From assembly GCA_033064195.1 (NCBI GenBank), contig JARBJD010000026.1:62001-126000 (forward strand): a DNA stretch of 64,000 nt. Direction: 5' to 3'. The stretch is from Blattamonas nauphoetae (lineage: Eukaryota; Preaxostyla; Oxymonadida). The notes beneath the pieces are model-generated. The model saw only the letters and a program-made list of their open reading frames with translations, did not search any database and was not told where the DNA came from. Positions 54,471 to 64,000 of the stretch are shown here, piece by piece. The number at the start of each line of letters is the position of its first letter. The stretch's first letter is position 1. The position numbers and the translations under genes are program-made.

Positions 54471-55868
54471 ATGAATGATGGAGCCCACAGTACTTCTATT
54501 CAAGAATTGAAACCATCAGAGAATTCTCGTTTCTACACAGGACAAGAGATAATCATTCCACTGACTGGTAATCAGGACATATGTCAAATCGATGATTCCT
54601 TCATTACGTTCACTACCACGTCTGGAACAGGTGTGTTTCAAGACACAATTGATGTGCCAATTCGCGTGTCAATCAATCTTGAAGATCTTCTCATTTTCTC
54701 TGGAATGACTGACTATCCAAAATGTCTCTTTGGTGATTTGAAATTGAGTGTGCACATGAATGAGGATGCGTTTGTTTGTTGTTCTGTGAATCCTGAACTT
54801 ACTTTGAAAGATACACTATCATCACTCGTAACTGGAACAGCAGCAGCACCAACGATTAAAGCAGCAATTCTCAATTGTATTCAACATCGTCCCTATTTCT
54901 TGAATAACCTTGTCACCTCATGCACAAAGAATTTCGTTCAAATTGGCCAATCATTTCTTCAACCAACCGTTACAAAAGACATTGTTTGTTCAACAGCCAA
55001 TGTCGTGACAACAGAACCAGAATTCGTCGATCAGTACATCTCATTAAACGTCACAAACTATCGGATTGATGATGTGTATTGCATGAGTGCTGGATACAAA
55101 ATGAAAGATGGTGCGATAAAGAAACTCATGGAGATGTATCAGAATCGTCCTGGAACAATTCCAGCAGAGAAGATCTCATTCTATCCATTTCAGAAGACAC
55201 CAACGGCAACAGGAATTGATTGTACTCAGCAAATGGTAGTTGTGAATGCAAAGGACATTATGCTTCTCTTCCGTCACTCCGACAATGAAGTCACTTGCTT
55301 CCACAATCCAATGCAGAAGAACATCCAAGTGACTATGCAAAACAGGTATTATCCAGAACAACCGACTACAACTATTGGAGCTCGCTTCTATCAGTTTGCA
55401 TTGTCGACTCTCAATCTCGATTCATATCTAGCTGTTCCAGATGATTTGGAGCGATCACTGACGGATTCTCTCGTTGAAGAGAAACTCACTGGTGACGGAA
55501 CATATCCAAATGAAACTATGACACGAGTTCGTCCAGTTCATGACAATACTGACTTCCTTCTGTGCTTCCCAACTCAACGTAGTGGATGTCCAACGAACTG
55601 CAATGATTCCATCAGTTCAAAAGGAAATACTGCTGTCACTTTACGATCACATCCAATCTATCAAGGCAATCTTGACACATACTATAATGTATACAACCCA
55701 AGTCAAAGTGGAGGTGATATGACAACTTTTACACATCCTCCAGCACCAATATTAGCAACCACTGCAACCACATGGTGGGTATTACGATACAGCAATGGCG
55801 AACCGAAAGTTGAGTACTATCCTAATCACACACTGAAAGCGTTGCACAAAGATTTGGGAATCATGTAG
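54471..55868 (+). CDS. Polinton A capsid-type protein 1 (465 aa)
   Basis: 465 residues rich in beta-strand-like segments. It shares an ordered set of motifs with the larger neighbour at 55921: DYPKCLFGDLKLSVHMNEDA, AGYKMKDGAIKKL, FHNPMQKN, HPIYQGNLDTYY and TWWVLRYSNGEPKV. The shared order along the whole length points to duplication of one jelly-roll-type capsid gene. Which copy is the major protein cannot be told from sequence. A penton role is an alternative. Fossil gene that looks whole. Confidence 0.6.
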   Translation: MNDGAHSTSIQELKPSENSRFYTGQEIIIPLTGNQDICQIDDSFITFTTTSGTGVFQDTIDVPIRVSINLEDLLIFSGMTDYPKCLFGDLKLSVHMNEDAFVCCSVNPELTLKDTLSSLVTGTAAAPTIKAAILNCIQHRPYFLNNLVTSCTKNFVQIGQSFLQPTVTKDIVCSTANVVTTEPEFVDQYISLNVTNYRIDDVYCMSAGYKMKDGAIKKLMEMYQNRPGTIPAEKISFYPFQKTPTATGIDCTQQMVVVNAKDIMLLFRHSDNEVTCFHNPMQKNIQVTMQNRYYPEQPTTTIGARFYQFALSTLNLDSYLAVPDDLERSLTDSLVEEKLTGDGTYPNETMTRVRPVHDNTDFLLCFPTQRSGCPTNCNDSISSKGNTAVTLRSHPIYQGNLDTYYNVYNPSQSGGDMTTFTHPPAPILATTATTWWVLRYSNGEPKVEYYPNHTLKALHKDLGIM

Positions 55869-55900
55869 AGACAAAACAGTAAAAGAAAAAATTGATATTG

Positions 55901-55920
55901 TATTTTTTATTTTTCTATAA
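55901..55920 (+). promoter_or_regulatory. Polinton T-rich start motif
   Basis: TATTTTTTATTTTTCTATAA runs directly into the ATG at 55921, identical to the motif before 53637. Confidence 0.6.
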
Positions 55921-57639
55921 ATGAGAAGTATCAGATCAAATCAATCCAAACCAACATCGACACTAATTGAGCAAATTGAAGTGCAATCATACTTGCCAAA
56001 ACAGTGGGATTCCGAGCCGCACGTTTATTCCATTCAAGAAGTTCATCCAACAAATCTTCCCATGCCATGCAGAATTGGAGATGAGATTGAAGTTCCATTG
56101 TGCTATGACGGTCATGATGTGACTGAATTTGCGAAGAGTCATTTGCGTATAGATCTATCAATCACTGTTCCATACAAAAAACCAACACAATGGGGGAGAA
56201 GTTTTGTATCTTTCTTCGGAATGTTCTACGGTTTCAAGTCATCATCAGATGCAATTCGAGACATGAGACTGGTTGACAGTAAAGGAAACATTATTGACAA
56301 CACACTTCAGAATAATCATGTTCACGAATCATTTCTGTATCACACTTTCAAGTCGTATGAGGAGAAAAACAACATGAAGCATTGTTACAGTCTATTTGAA
56401 AATGTTCAGAGAATGGATCCAAGTGTGTGTGGAGCATATTTAATCCCAATGAGTGGTACAGAAACCTCATATCCGTTAACCATTCCTCTTGTAATACCAT
56501 TTGTGAATCTCCTTCCACTGAGTACCTTTGATCAGTATCCGAATTCAATCTTTGGCAATTTACGGTTACGATTTCATTTGACAACTGATTCTCTTGTGTA
56601 TTGTCCCATTCGTGCATCAACTGTCATTCAACAAACCCTTCAAGAAAAATTAGATATCCCATCTTACGGGCAGATTGATCATAATACTGAACGAGGTTAT
56701 CTTCAGATGATGCATGATAGAGAATGGTCAACTTTAACTATGGAGTTTACACAAATTGGGAATCCAGTTCTACAATGTGAAAGACATAGAGGACCAACCA
56801 CCTCCGAAGGAACAGCGTCTGTTCTTTCGCATTGGGATTGGTTAGAAACTAAAGAGACAACTTCAACTGTCCTCTCCTCATCTGTGGATAAAGTCGCTTC
56901 AATTTGTTATGGATATCAAATCACTGATGCAACGAAACAATCACTCTTCAACACTTACTCAAAAATAGTGTATGTCATTAAAGCAGAAAGAATTGACACA
57001 CAATCATTTCAATCATCTGCAAATGCCATGGGAGTGAGATCAAACATCAGTATCAAACTCAACAATCTCATGAATCTTATGTGCTTATTCCCTGAAAGAC
57101 CAAACGAGTGTACAGTCTTTCGCAATCCTCAATATGTTGGTCAATTCGAAATGCTTGGATCAAACTTCCCTAATTTCCCAATGTCAACCATCTCACCTGA
57201 GTTCTGTCAAATGATGATGGTGAATGGTGATTTTATCGGTTGTTCAGCAACAGAAGAGTTTGAGAATTCCATTTGTGAACCTCGAATTTGGGAAAGAAGG
57301 TTTTCGAATTCCATAGCACGGTACAAGAAAATTAAACCATTCACAGATGCAACTTGTTTCACTTTCATGGTTCCAACAGATCGAAGTGAAATCGCTGGTG
57401 GTGAAGAAGGTATTTCAACAGCAGAATCAGTCAACATTGTCTTCAGAGGATCACCAATCAATCAGGGAGAACTCGATCCATATTTCACCTCAACTCCAGA
57501 AGGTCCTCCTCCACCGATATTGGCATTACATCAGGCAACGTACTGGTTATTCTGGATTGAAAATGGACAACCAAGAGTGCGATATGTCATTGATCGTCGA
57601 CTCCAAGAAGCGTATGAAGAAGTGAAGAGAGGATACTAA
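55921..57639 (+). CDS. Polinton A capsid-type protein 2 (572 aa), probable major capsid
   Basis: 572 residues, in the usual size range of Polinton double-jelly-roll major capsid proteins. Typical features are the early PCRIGDEIEVPLCYDG segment, the central YPNSIFGNLRLRFHLTTDSL, the late FRGSPINQGELDPYF and YWLFWIENGQPRV near the end. Its motifs parallel those of the protein encoded just upstream. A tandem pair of homologous capsid genes could build a two-component shell, or one could be a specialised vertex protein. Fossil gene that looks whole. Confidence 0.65.
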   Translation: MRSIRSNQSKPTSTLIEQIEVQSYLPKQWDSEPHVYSIQEVHPTNLPMPCRIGDEIEVPLCYDGHDVTEFAKSHLRIDLSITVPYKKPTQWGRSFVSFFGMFYGFKSSSDAIRDMRLVDSKGNIIDNTLQNNHVHESFLYHTFKSYEEKNNMKHCYSLFENVQRMDPSVCGAYLIPMSGTETSYPLTIPLVIPFVNLLPLSTFDQYPNSIFGNLRLRFHLTTDSLVYCPIRASTVIQQTLQEKLDIPSYGQIDHNTERGYLQMMHDREWSTLTMEFTQIGNPVLQCERHRGPTTSEGTASVLSHWDWLETKETTSTVLSSSVDKVASICYGYQITDATKQSLFNTYSKIVYVIKAERIDTQSFQSSANAMGVRSNISIKLNNLMNLMCLFPERPNECTVFRNPQYVGQFEMLGSNFPNFPMSTISPEFCQMMMVNGDFIGCSATEEFENSICEPRIWERRFSNSIARYKKIKPFTDATCFTFMVPTDRSEIAGGEEGISTAESVNIVFRGSPINQGELDPYFTSTPEGPPPPILALHQATYWLFWIENGQPRVRYVIDRRLQEAYEEVKRGY

Positions 57640-57644
57640 ATTGA

Positions 57645-57660
57645 ATATTTTATTTTTGTA
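57645..57660 (+). promoter_or_regulatory. Polinton T-rich start motif
   Basis: TATTTTATTTTTGTAG lies about 10 bases before the ATG at 57671. Confidence 0.5.
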
Positions 57661-57670
57661 GAAATCACAA

Positions 57671-58081
57671 ATGGTGAAGCGTTACTTCTCAATTCAGAAT
57701 TCTCACACTGCTCAATTACCTCCTGATTTTACCAATTCTAGAAAACAAAAATACATCTACTTTCTTGACTGTAAACTCATCCATGTGAGGGAGGAAATTG
57801 ATGGTTCAACCACAGTCATTTCAAAGGATATTCCTCAGCACATCACAATCCATGGCGATTGGATCCAGACTGATGCATTCAATGACTCGTTTGTTGCTTT
57901 CTGTAATGAACAAATTGCGAAGCGAAAGAAGTGGGAATTAACTACTCGTCAATCAATAGTGAAGATCTGGTTCAAAGACAGTTCTGGTGAATCGATTGAG
58001 ATGGAAACACAAGAGACAATCAATGGAAAAATAATCAGAGAGTACTATGAATTTCTGGTTGATCTCATGTTGGAATACTAA
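57671..58081 (+). CDS. Polinton A protein of unknown function (136 aa)
   Basis: 136 residues with alternating hydrophobic strands (KYIYFLDCKLIHVREEI, SIVKIWFKDSSGESIEM). It has no recognised motif. It may be a small beta-rich virion protein. Its 3' end overlaps that of the convergent S74-domain gene by 17 bp. Confidence 0.5.
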   Translation: MVKRYFSIQNSHTAQLPPDFTNSRKQKYIYFLDCKLIHVREEIDGSTTVISKDIPQHITIHGDWIQTDAFNDSFVAFCNEQIAKRKKWELTTRQSIVKIWFKDSSGESIEMETQETINGKIIREYYEFLVDLMLEY

Positions 58082-58943
58082 TCAGTGAATTATATTTTTG
58101 TATGAGTTCATTGATGAGTGTCTGTTGTTGTCCGACAATAGAGCACAATTCCTGAATGGCTTTGATACAGAAGCAAGAGAGTTCTGCATAATCAACTTGA
58201 AGACAATCTGGATTGGAATCATTCACGACTTCAGGGAATATTTCTTGGATGTGTTGTGCAATCACACCAATGTGTTTCTTCTCACTTTCCTTCTTCAAGC
58301 ATTCACATTTCTCTTTGCAGTTCTTCAAGTGTTCTTCATCTGTCTCATTCTCTATTTGCTTTGTCACTTTGTTGATCTTCGAGTCGAATGTGTTGAATTG
58401 GTACTGCACGATTTCGACTTTATTCAGTTGCTCAAGAACATCGGGATAAGGTTCAATATTTCTTTTCACTCTTCTGTCTGACAGTTGAGAAAAACTTCCT
58501 GTTGTGGATATTGAAAACACTCCTGAACCTGTGTCCTCATCGTAGTAATACAAAGCTGGTGAGTCACAGGGAGACCACATTACGATGCCATCACCATTGA
58601 ATTGAATTCCTGAAGTTTCTGAAATTGATTGTGATATTGAAATGCCAGACTTAAATGTTGAAGCCGGATAGGTTCCAGGATACTTTGGAAGTGATCCTTC
58701 TGATATATTCCACTTCGCTCCATTCACATTCATCAATCCTCCGATTGTTGGTGTCGTGATTGATCCATTTGTGCTCACCACTTTTTGGATTGAAGATATC
58801 GCTGTCTTATGTCCTTCTGTTGTCTTCTGAAGTGTGTCTATCACTGATGAATTCTCGTTGGTTGTTGAGAGATTATGATCAATCATTTTCTCAATCATTT
58901 GTGAATTGTATTTTTGTCGATTCATTTCTGTTTGGTCTTTCAT
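58065..58943 (-). CDS. Polinton A fibre-like protein with S74 intramolecular chaperone domain
   Basis: About 292 residues from the Met at 58943, chosen because the T-rich start motif (58946-58959) lies right before it. The N-terminal third is helical. The middle is Gly/Ser/Thr-rich (FKSGISISQSISETSGI, SGVFSISTTGSF). The C-terminus shows the S74 pattern: SDRRVKRNIEPYPDVLEQL, then HIGVIAQHIQEIFPEVV, then VDYAELSCFCIKAIQEL. S74 domains trimerise phage tail spikes and fibres and usually cleave themselves off. This suggests a host-recognition spike on the Polinton particle. Fossil gene that looks whole. Confidence 0.8.
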   Translation of the reverse strand: MKDQTEMNRQKYNSQMIEKMIDHNLSTTNENSSVIDTLQKTTEGHKTAISSIQKVVSTNGSITTPTIGGLMNVNGAKWNISEGSLPKYPGTYPASTFKSGISISQSISETSGIQFNGDGIVMWSPCDSPALYYYDEDTGSGVFSISTTGSFSQLSDRRVKRNIEPYPDVLEQLNKVEIVQYQFNTFDSKINKVTKQIENETDEEHLKNCKEKCECLKKESEKKHIGVIAQHIQEIFPEVVNDSNPDCLQVDYAELSCFCIKAIQELCSIVGQQQTLINELIQKYNSLISIPT

Positions 58944-58962
58944 TGAAAATAAAAAATGACAA

Positions 58963-61900
58963 TCCCTCATGAACATACGTCACCGGCACATTATTTCTGA
59001 CATACTCAGAGACTAGCGAACAGTTCTCTTCTCTCATTGATTCAATTAATGCTTGTTCTGAACATACTCGACGTCTTTCGTTGTACATCTCAGTTGGATT
59101 CATTTAATACAAATTAAAAAATTCAAATATAAATTTTCATTCGTGATTTTATCGTTGGTGATCTTTCGATACTTCAATTCTGTCATCGATGGGTTCGATC
59201 AGTCTTGTTTGATCAGAGAAAGTCCTTCAATGGGACTCCATCCTTTCTTCTCGTTCCTGACGTCTCTTTACTGTTTGATTAAGGTGTCATTCTCTTTCTA
59301 CTTTCACATTTGTTCTCTTTTCTTTTTTGCCAACTCATTCTTGTTCTCGATCCTTCACTTTTTTCTGACTCTCTCATTTAGGTACACTAATGTGTCTTAT
59401 CTTCTGAAAATTCGTTTCTGACTTCTCTTCAACAGGTTTGTTCTCTTTTTTGATAAATCTCTTCATAAAACACATTTATGTACCGTCTCTGATCGAACCA
59501 TTGATGACCTCGAAGATCTGATCAACCGTCGCGTCTTATCGTTTCGAATGTTGTTTCACGACTGAAAAATAACTTGTTTGCTCTTCTCTTTCTTTCATTC
59601 TCTTTTGACACTCTCTTATGACCTCGAAATCACTGATCATCTCAACACCGACGCGCTATCGCCGCTTACTTTTCGAAAGTGACTTTCACTGAAGAATTAA
59701 AACTTGTTTGATCTCTTTTTTGTTTTATCTTTTCCTAAAACACATTTGTGAACTCACATTCACACTTCACTTTTTGTCTTCTCTTTTTCTCTCTCCACTT
59801 CACTCTAGAATTTTCATTGTCACTTCATTCTCATTATCTCTTCATTGTCTCTCACTTTTTTCCAAAATTAAAGTTTGACATGAGTTCTAAAATTTTTGAT
59901 CAACTTTTTGGTGCTCGAAATTTCTCGATCGATCGTCGATTTTGATTCAGAAGGTACGCCGCTTTGTTTTACTTTCTATTGACCTTGAATTCATGTTCTC
60001 CCTCTTTTGACTTTCTCATTTTAACTCTTCTCTTTTCATAAAACATTCTCTTGGACCTAATTTGGCTCTTTTTCTGTCTTCTCAGTTCTGGTACAGCACG
60101 GTGTTTTAGGCTCTGATCAATGTGGATCCGACTGGAGATTAACCGGTTTGTTCACTTTCTTTGCTCATTCTTTCCTAAAAACAAGTAGTGTACCAGATCG
60201 AAACGATCAAAACAGTCACCTTCGAATTGGGTCCACGATCGCGCTTTATCGTTCACAGAATGTGGCATTACCGAAGTGAAACCGGTATGATCACGTTTTA
60301 TTATTCGTTCACTTTTTAAAACCCATAGTTAACTCGATGTCAATGATCCTCACATCTGAGGTACAGTATGGTGTTTTAGACTTCGAAAGAATGTGTCACT
60401 GAAGGATTGAAATTGGTATCCTCTGTTTCCACATTCATTCTTTCTTAAAATCAATTTGTGTACCAGATAAAGCGGACTGAAGAGTGACCATCCAATCGAG
60501 TGAAGCATTGCTGTTTATGGTCGCAAAGGATGTCTCACAACTGGAACTAAACTGGTATTCTCTTGTTTTTTATTTATCTAATTCTAAAATACAATTATGA
60601 ACACAATAGAAACAATCCACAGTGCCCGCTCAATATCAATTCTCCAATTATGTTTTAAGATTCACAAGTATGTTTTTCTAAACTCAGTTCACATTGATTA
60701 GGCGACATTGGTTTCGTTCGCGCATAAAAGTCATTTTGTAACCTTGATCTCGTCGTTTTTTACTCTCCTCGTTTCTTTCGTCCCTCACTTCACTTTATTG
60801 TTTGATTGCCACTTCATTCACTTTTGTTTGCTCTTTGTTTGTGAAATTTCGATTCACGCGATCATAAAACTCATTTCTGAACCAGGATCTCGTTGGTTTT
60901 GATCTTCTCGTTTCTTTCGTCCCTCACTTCACTTTATCGCTTGATTCTCACTTCATTCACTTTTGTTTGCTCTTTTTATGCGAAATTTCGATGAACCCGT
61001 TCATAAAACACATTAGTGTACCTCAATTCTCACTTCATCCATTTCACCATTCACTATCATACTTGCTCACTTCATTGTACCTTGTTTCAATCTCTTTTTG
61101 TCGAATTAAGCAAAAAAGTCAAAAACAATGAAGACATAATGATGTGCGCGTGAGGTGTGAACGACGGAAAAAAGGGTTGTGAAATGAGGTAAATGAGAGA
61201 GTCTTATGAACGGATAAGTGGTGAAATGGAACAAGAAAGATGAGTGATGAAATGTATTGAAATGAGTTTTTGTTAAGACAAACGTGTGGACAAGATATGA
61301 GGAAAAACACGTAAAATCAACTTTATAGAAAAACTGGTGAACGAAAGTGTTAAAAAATTCAACCACTCCCTCCTCGGAAGGTGAGAAAGGGAGGATGATA
61401 TGTGAAAACGCATACAAAAAAGATGGTGATTGAAAGTGAGGTGAAAATGTGGTGAATCAAAGGTGTGTGCAAAAAAAGAGGACTAATGAAGTGGGGAAAC
61501 AGGAAATCTCAAAAAAGCGTCGCTTGGACGCAAATGCGAAGAATTTAGTAGATCTAACGTTAAAAACGAAAATTGGCAAAACAGTGTCCGAAGGATCGTG
61601 ACGTGAAAAGGTTCATACCTAAAGTCGCCAGAAGGCGTTCTTATCCGATCTAACACAAAAAGGCGTCATAAGAGGACGATTCCTGAGCGAAAGATGATGG
61701 AAGACAGGGTCCATACCGTATCTCGAAAAATTCGACTCGTAAAAATCCTCAATGGGTCGGATCAAACTTTTTTTCCAAAATGTGTTTTTTATCGCGAATT
61801 TCACCTTTCAAAATCGATTTTGTAATTTTAGAAGATGTTTGAGGTGAATTTGAGACATAAAGGAGTGGTTAGTAGCGAAATCTGAAAATCGACTTTTTGG

Positions 61901-62310
61901 TCCATTTTTTGACCACTGTTCGGTACGTAGCTCCGCGAATTCTCAACCGATTTTCATCGGGATTGTTTTGATCGACGACTCACATCGTCCTCGACATTTT
62001 AGAATTTTTTTCGATTTTTTTCGAAGTGGTTCTCAAGTTGGATTCACTTTGTTCGAGTTCAAAAGTGAAAAAACATCGAAAAAAGTGACAACATTGTTGG
62101 AATATGACAAAAATTTGCTTCAAAATTAACGCTTAAAATGAGGTCGAAATATTGAACATATTTCTGGAATTTAGGTCAAATATTGGCATCATTGAAATGG
62201 CCTAAATTCCTTTTAATACAAGATTTAGAAATGGTCAATTGGAATTGACTTTTCGTTTCTGATTTCAACGACTATTTCAATCTGGTTCCCAAATCGTCTA
62301 CTATACTACT
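58963..62310. repeat. Polinton A terminal inverted repeat, right
   Basis: Inverse copy of 26058-29403 with only scattered differences by eye. It holds the palindromic modules and tandem units of the left arm, the shared terminal block (61890-62310) and a 5' part of the two-repeat protein gene at 58963-59103 (minus). Confidence 0.93.
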
Positions 62311-62316
62311 GGTGTG
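62311..62316. repeat. Polinton A target duplication, right
   Basis: GGTGTG directly follows the terminal CTATACTACT and matches 26052-26057. Confidence 0.9.
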
Positions 62317-63821
62317 GGTGGATGAGAGAAGGGAGAGGTGACGGACCGGACCTGTCGATAACTGTCGCGCAATTCGCGAGATATTCGTTGAACAACGTCT
62401 GTCACATATTGTTGTCGAGTGCAGGAAGTTCATAACACACGAACAGTCAAACGAGGTTTGGATTAGCAGCGAGGTTCCTGATGTCGTCGCTGTGATTGAA
62501 CTGAAATTTCTCGAAAGTGTCTGCAGTGGATTGAGGAGAGGAGAGTGGACTGAGCGGGGAGGACGTGTTCTGCACGAGAAGAGTGAGAGGGAGAAGATCA
62601 GGGGCGAAAGTGAAGGGATGATGTCGAGAGAGGAAGCAAGACGAGAAATATGTGTTGAAGAAGATGCTGTCGTAAAACAGATGTCCATGCGTGTCGACAA
62701 ACACTGTCTGGTGTTTGGGTGCTGGGGGCGAAGAAAGGAGCATGTTCTCAAACTGGACCGAAGTGGAATCATTGAGAAGATGTTGTGAGAGAGGTGTGGA
62801 TGAACACTGATTTCTGCGCTTTTCTCTCGTCTCTCACATCGATGATCTCATCTGTCGTCGAAGCAAGGTCATTCATGATCTGCAGGGGAATCTATTTGAG
62901 CGGCTTCTTCGGGCAGGCTTTGGCTGACGAGATCACGTCGACAAGTGACACTATTCAATCGTCCTTCGCTTTGCTTTGCACGACGTGGTTGTTGCTGTGC
63001 TGTTTGTCGTGCAATTTCTTCTCGCTCTCGTGATGAGCACAAAGGGAACAAAAAACTTCCGATGAAGATCAAACTGTCTCCGAGTTTCATCGTTCTTCAC
63101 TGACAACGTTTCGACTTGAAAATCGTCGAGTGAAGGAACAGAGAAGGACGTGACTGGTGATGAGTGTGCAGTTGAGGTGAAGGTGAGGATGGAAACAGGA
63201 CCCAGTCACATTCGAATGAACACGTTGTTTTGTGACGTCACAACAACATGGGTAGAGAGTGTTGGGGGGACAGGATACTCACCTGTCATGATAAGATGAG
63301 AGAAGGTGTGAGGATGTAGATTTCCAGAACAGCGGTGGATGTGACATTAATGAAAGCTGGCAGATAAGGAGGGGAACATGGAAGAACGAAGCAAAAGCGA
63401 GTTTAGGGTGTTTTGGATGGATGGTGAAGAGTGAGACCAGTAATGGATGTGATTGAGAGGGCGGATTGCTTCAACCAGAAGATCAAGATCATTCCTTCAA
63501 AACAGGAGTCTGTCGCTGTTTGAGTTGATGTGAGTGTCGGAGAGTTGTGAGATACGTGATTGGAACTCATCGACAGGAAAGTCGACGGGAATTTTTAGCT
63601 CTGGGGTTCCTTGGAGAGAGAGGGAGATGATCCTTGATTTGAACAAACACAACGCGGGTTGCCGCAATTGTGATGATGATGAGAACGGTTCGAATGATGA
63701 GGTGAAATGGAGGTTTGACTCAATGTCACCTTTCCGGAAATGGTGATATGATGATCCCATTCTATGACACAGAGAGAAATTAGACAGGAAAATCACGAGA
63801 ATAGGCAGTATTTTAGTCGCA
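62317..63821 (-). pseudogene. Degraded host gene, upstream part (split by Polinton A)
   Basis: Minus-strand coding-like pieces: 63796-63497 (GTPELKIPVDFPVDEFQSRI), about 63030-62790 (ESEKKLHDKQHSNNHVVQSK, ASTTDEIIDVRDERKAQKSV) and 62743-62340 (DTFEKFQFNHSDDIRNLAAN, LFNEYLANCATVIDRS). In-frame TGA and TAG codons interrupt the second and third pieces, each where CGA or CAG would fit, and frames shift between pieces. It continues beyond Polinton A at 26057-24983. The family is unrecognised. Confidence 0.45.
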
Positions 63822-64000
63822 TGATTGCTAAATAAAGTGAAAGAAGCAAAATATGATGTGAATAAAGTCTAATCTGTCCTCTTTTTCATGTCGAAAGATG
63901 ATCTAACCCATGATCTGGACACACAACTAGTATTTCGTGTGTTTCTCGTGAAGGGGGTATCAATTAACTCTATCACTTCACACAGTTCATATTCACTATC
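63822..64000. mobile_element. Polinton B opposing arm (start)
   Basis: The inverse of about 24803-24982, near-identical, including AAATAAAGTGAAAGAAGC and the segment with CGTGAAGGGGGTATC. It runs off the end of the window, so the far terminus and its target duplication cannot be seen. Confidence 0.75.

Larger units (their letters stand above)
26058..62310. mobile_element. Polinton (Maverick) A, about 36.3 kb
   Basis: The termini AGTAGTATAGTAGACG are exact inverse copies, with the expected terminal AG and a perfect 6-bp duplication. The inverted repeats span 26058-29403 and 58963-62310. Recognisable parts are protein-primed DNA polymerase B, integrase, packaging ATPase, two capsid-type proteins, small structural-type proteins and an S74-domain fibre-like protein. 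I did not recognise a maturation protease. Two foreign insertions, about 33.06-44.38 kb and 46978-50260, interrupt the polymerase and integrase genes. Apart from these two large breaks most genes look whole. Near-identical arms suggest a young insertion. Confidence 0.93.

Noticed and set aside
1-64000. tRNA, rRNA or CRISPR features
   Set aside because: I saw no cloverleaf-like block with B-box sequence, no rRNA core and no regular direct-repeat array with unique spacers. The repeats here are TIRs, palindromic modules or a minisatellite.
1-64000. LINE or LTR retroelements
   Set aside because: No reverse transcriptase motif (YxDD context) was recognised. The only retroviral-type integrase belongs to the Polinton.

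Overview
This window looks like a transposon-dense block of a microbial eukaryote genome. Host genes here carry spliceosomal-type introns (a clear 117-bp GT..AG intron at 47980-48096), a linker histone and a phosphoinositide phosphatase are present, and there is no bacterial-style operon structure outside the virus-like element. Ser/Pro-rich host proteins, beta-helix surface-protein remnants with a CG...PC signature, and protist-type Polintons recall oxymonads such as Blattamonas. That assignment is an inference and was not tested.

Layout. 0.3-2.8 kb: a divergent pair, linker histone H1-like (minus) and inositol polyphosphate 5-phosphatase (plus). The phosphatase loses its 3' end where hAT transposase sequence begins. 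2.85-8.3 kb: two separated pieces of a hAT transposase and degraded host genes. 8.4-12.15 kb: a TIR element with 8-bp duplications, containing a hAT-type MITE and a pogo-like transposon. 12.95-14.6 kb: a Polinton fragment. 15.5-16.05 kb: a tyrosine recombinase. 16.47-19.69 kb: a long-TIR element with an apparently intact mariner inside it, followed by a MITE; the element and the MITE both split one reading frame. 20.53-24.98 kb: the left arm of an outer Polinton (B). 24.98-26.06 and 62.3-63.8 kb: one degraded host gene split by an inner Polinton (A). 63.82-64 kb: an inverted copy of the Polinton B arm.

Polinton A (26058-62310, about 36.3 kb) has 3.35-kb terminal inverted repeats and a perfect 6-bp target duplication. 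It encodes a small repeat-domain protein, protein-primed DNA polymerase B with an HNH module, integrase, packaging ATPase, two paralogous capsid-type proteins, several small structural-type proteins and a fibre-like protein with an S74 chaperone domain. Most of its genes have a TTTTTATTTTT-like motif just before the start codon. By eye its arms are nearly identical, so it is probably young. Two large insertions interrupt it.

Both insertions are bounded by inverted repeats and filled with degraded host genes. One (46978-50260) has hAT-type ends and a perfect 8-bp duplication, and carries an intron-containing gene plus a beta-helix gene remnant. The other (about 33058-44382) carries several kilobases of host-like coding sequence and a 1.5-kb GT-rich minisatellite. 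A third possible example lies at about 21.91-23.76 kb. Gene-fragment-carrying TIR elements nested in a Polinton are the most unusual feature of the window. Host remnants and the pogo element show in-frame stops that are each one C-to-T change from CAA, CAG or CGA, suggesting a shared mode of decay.
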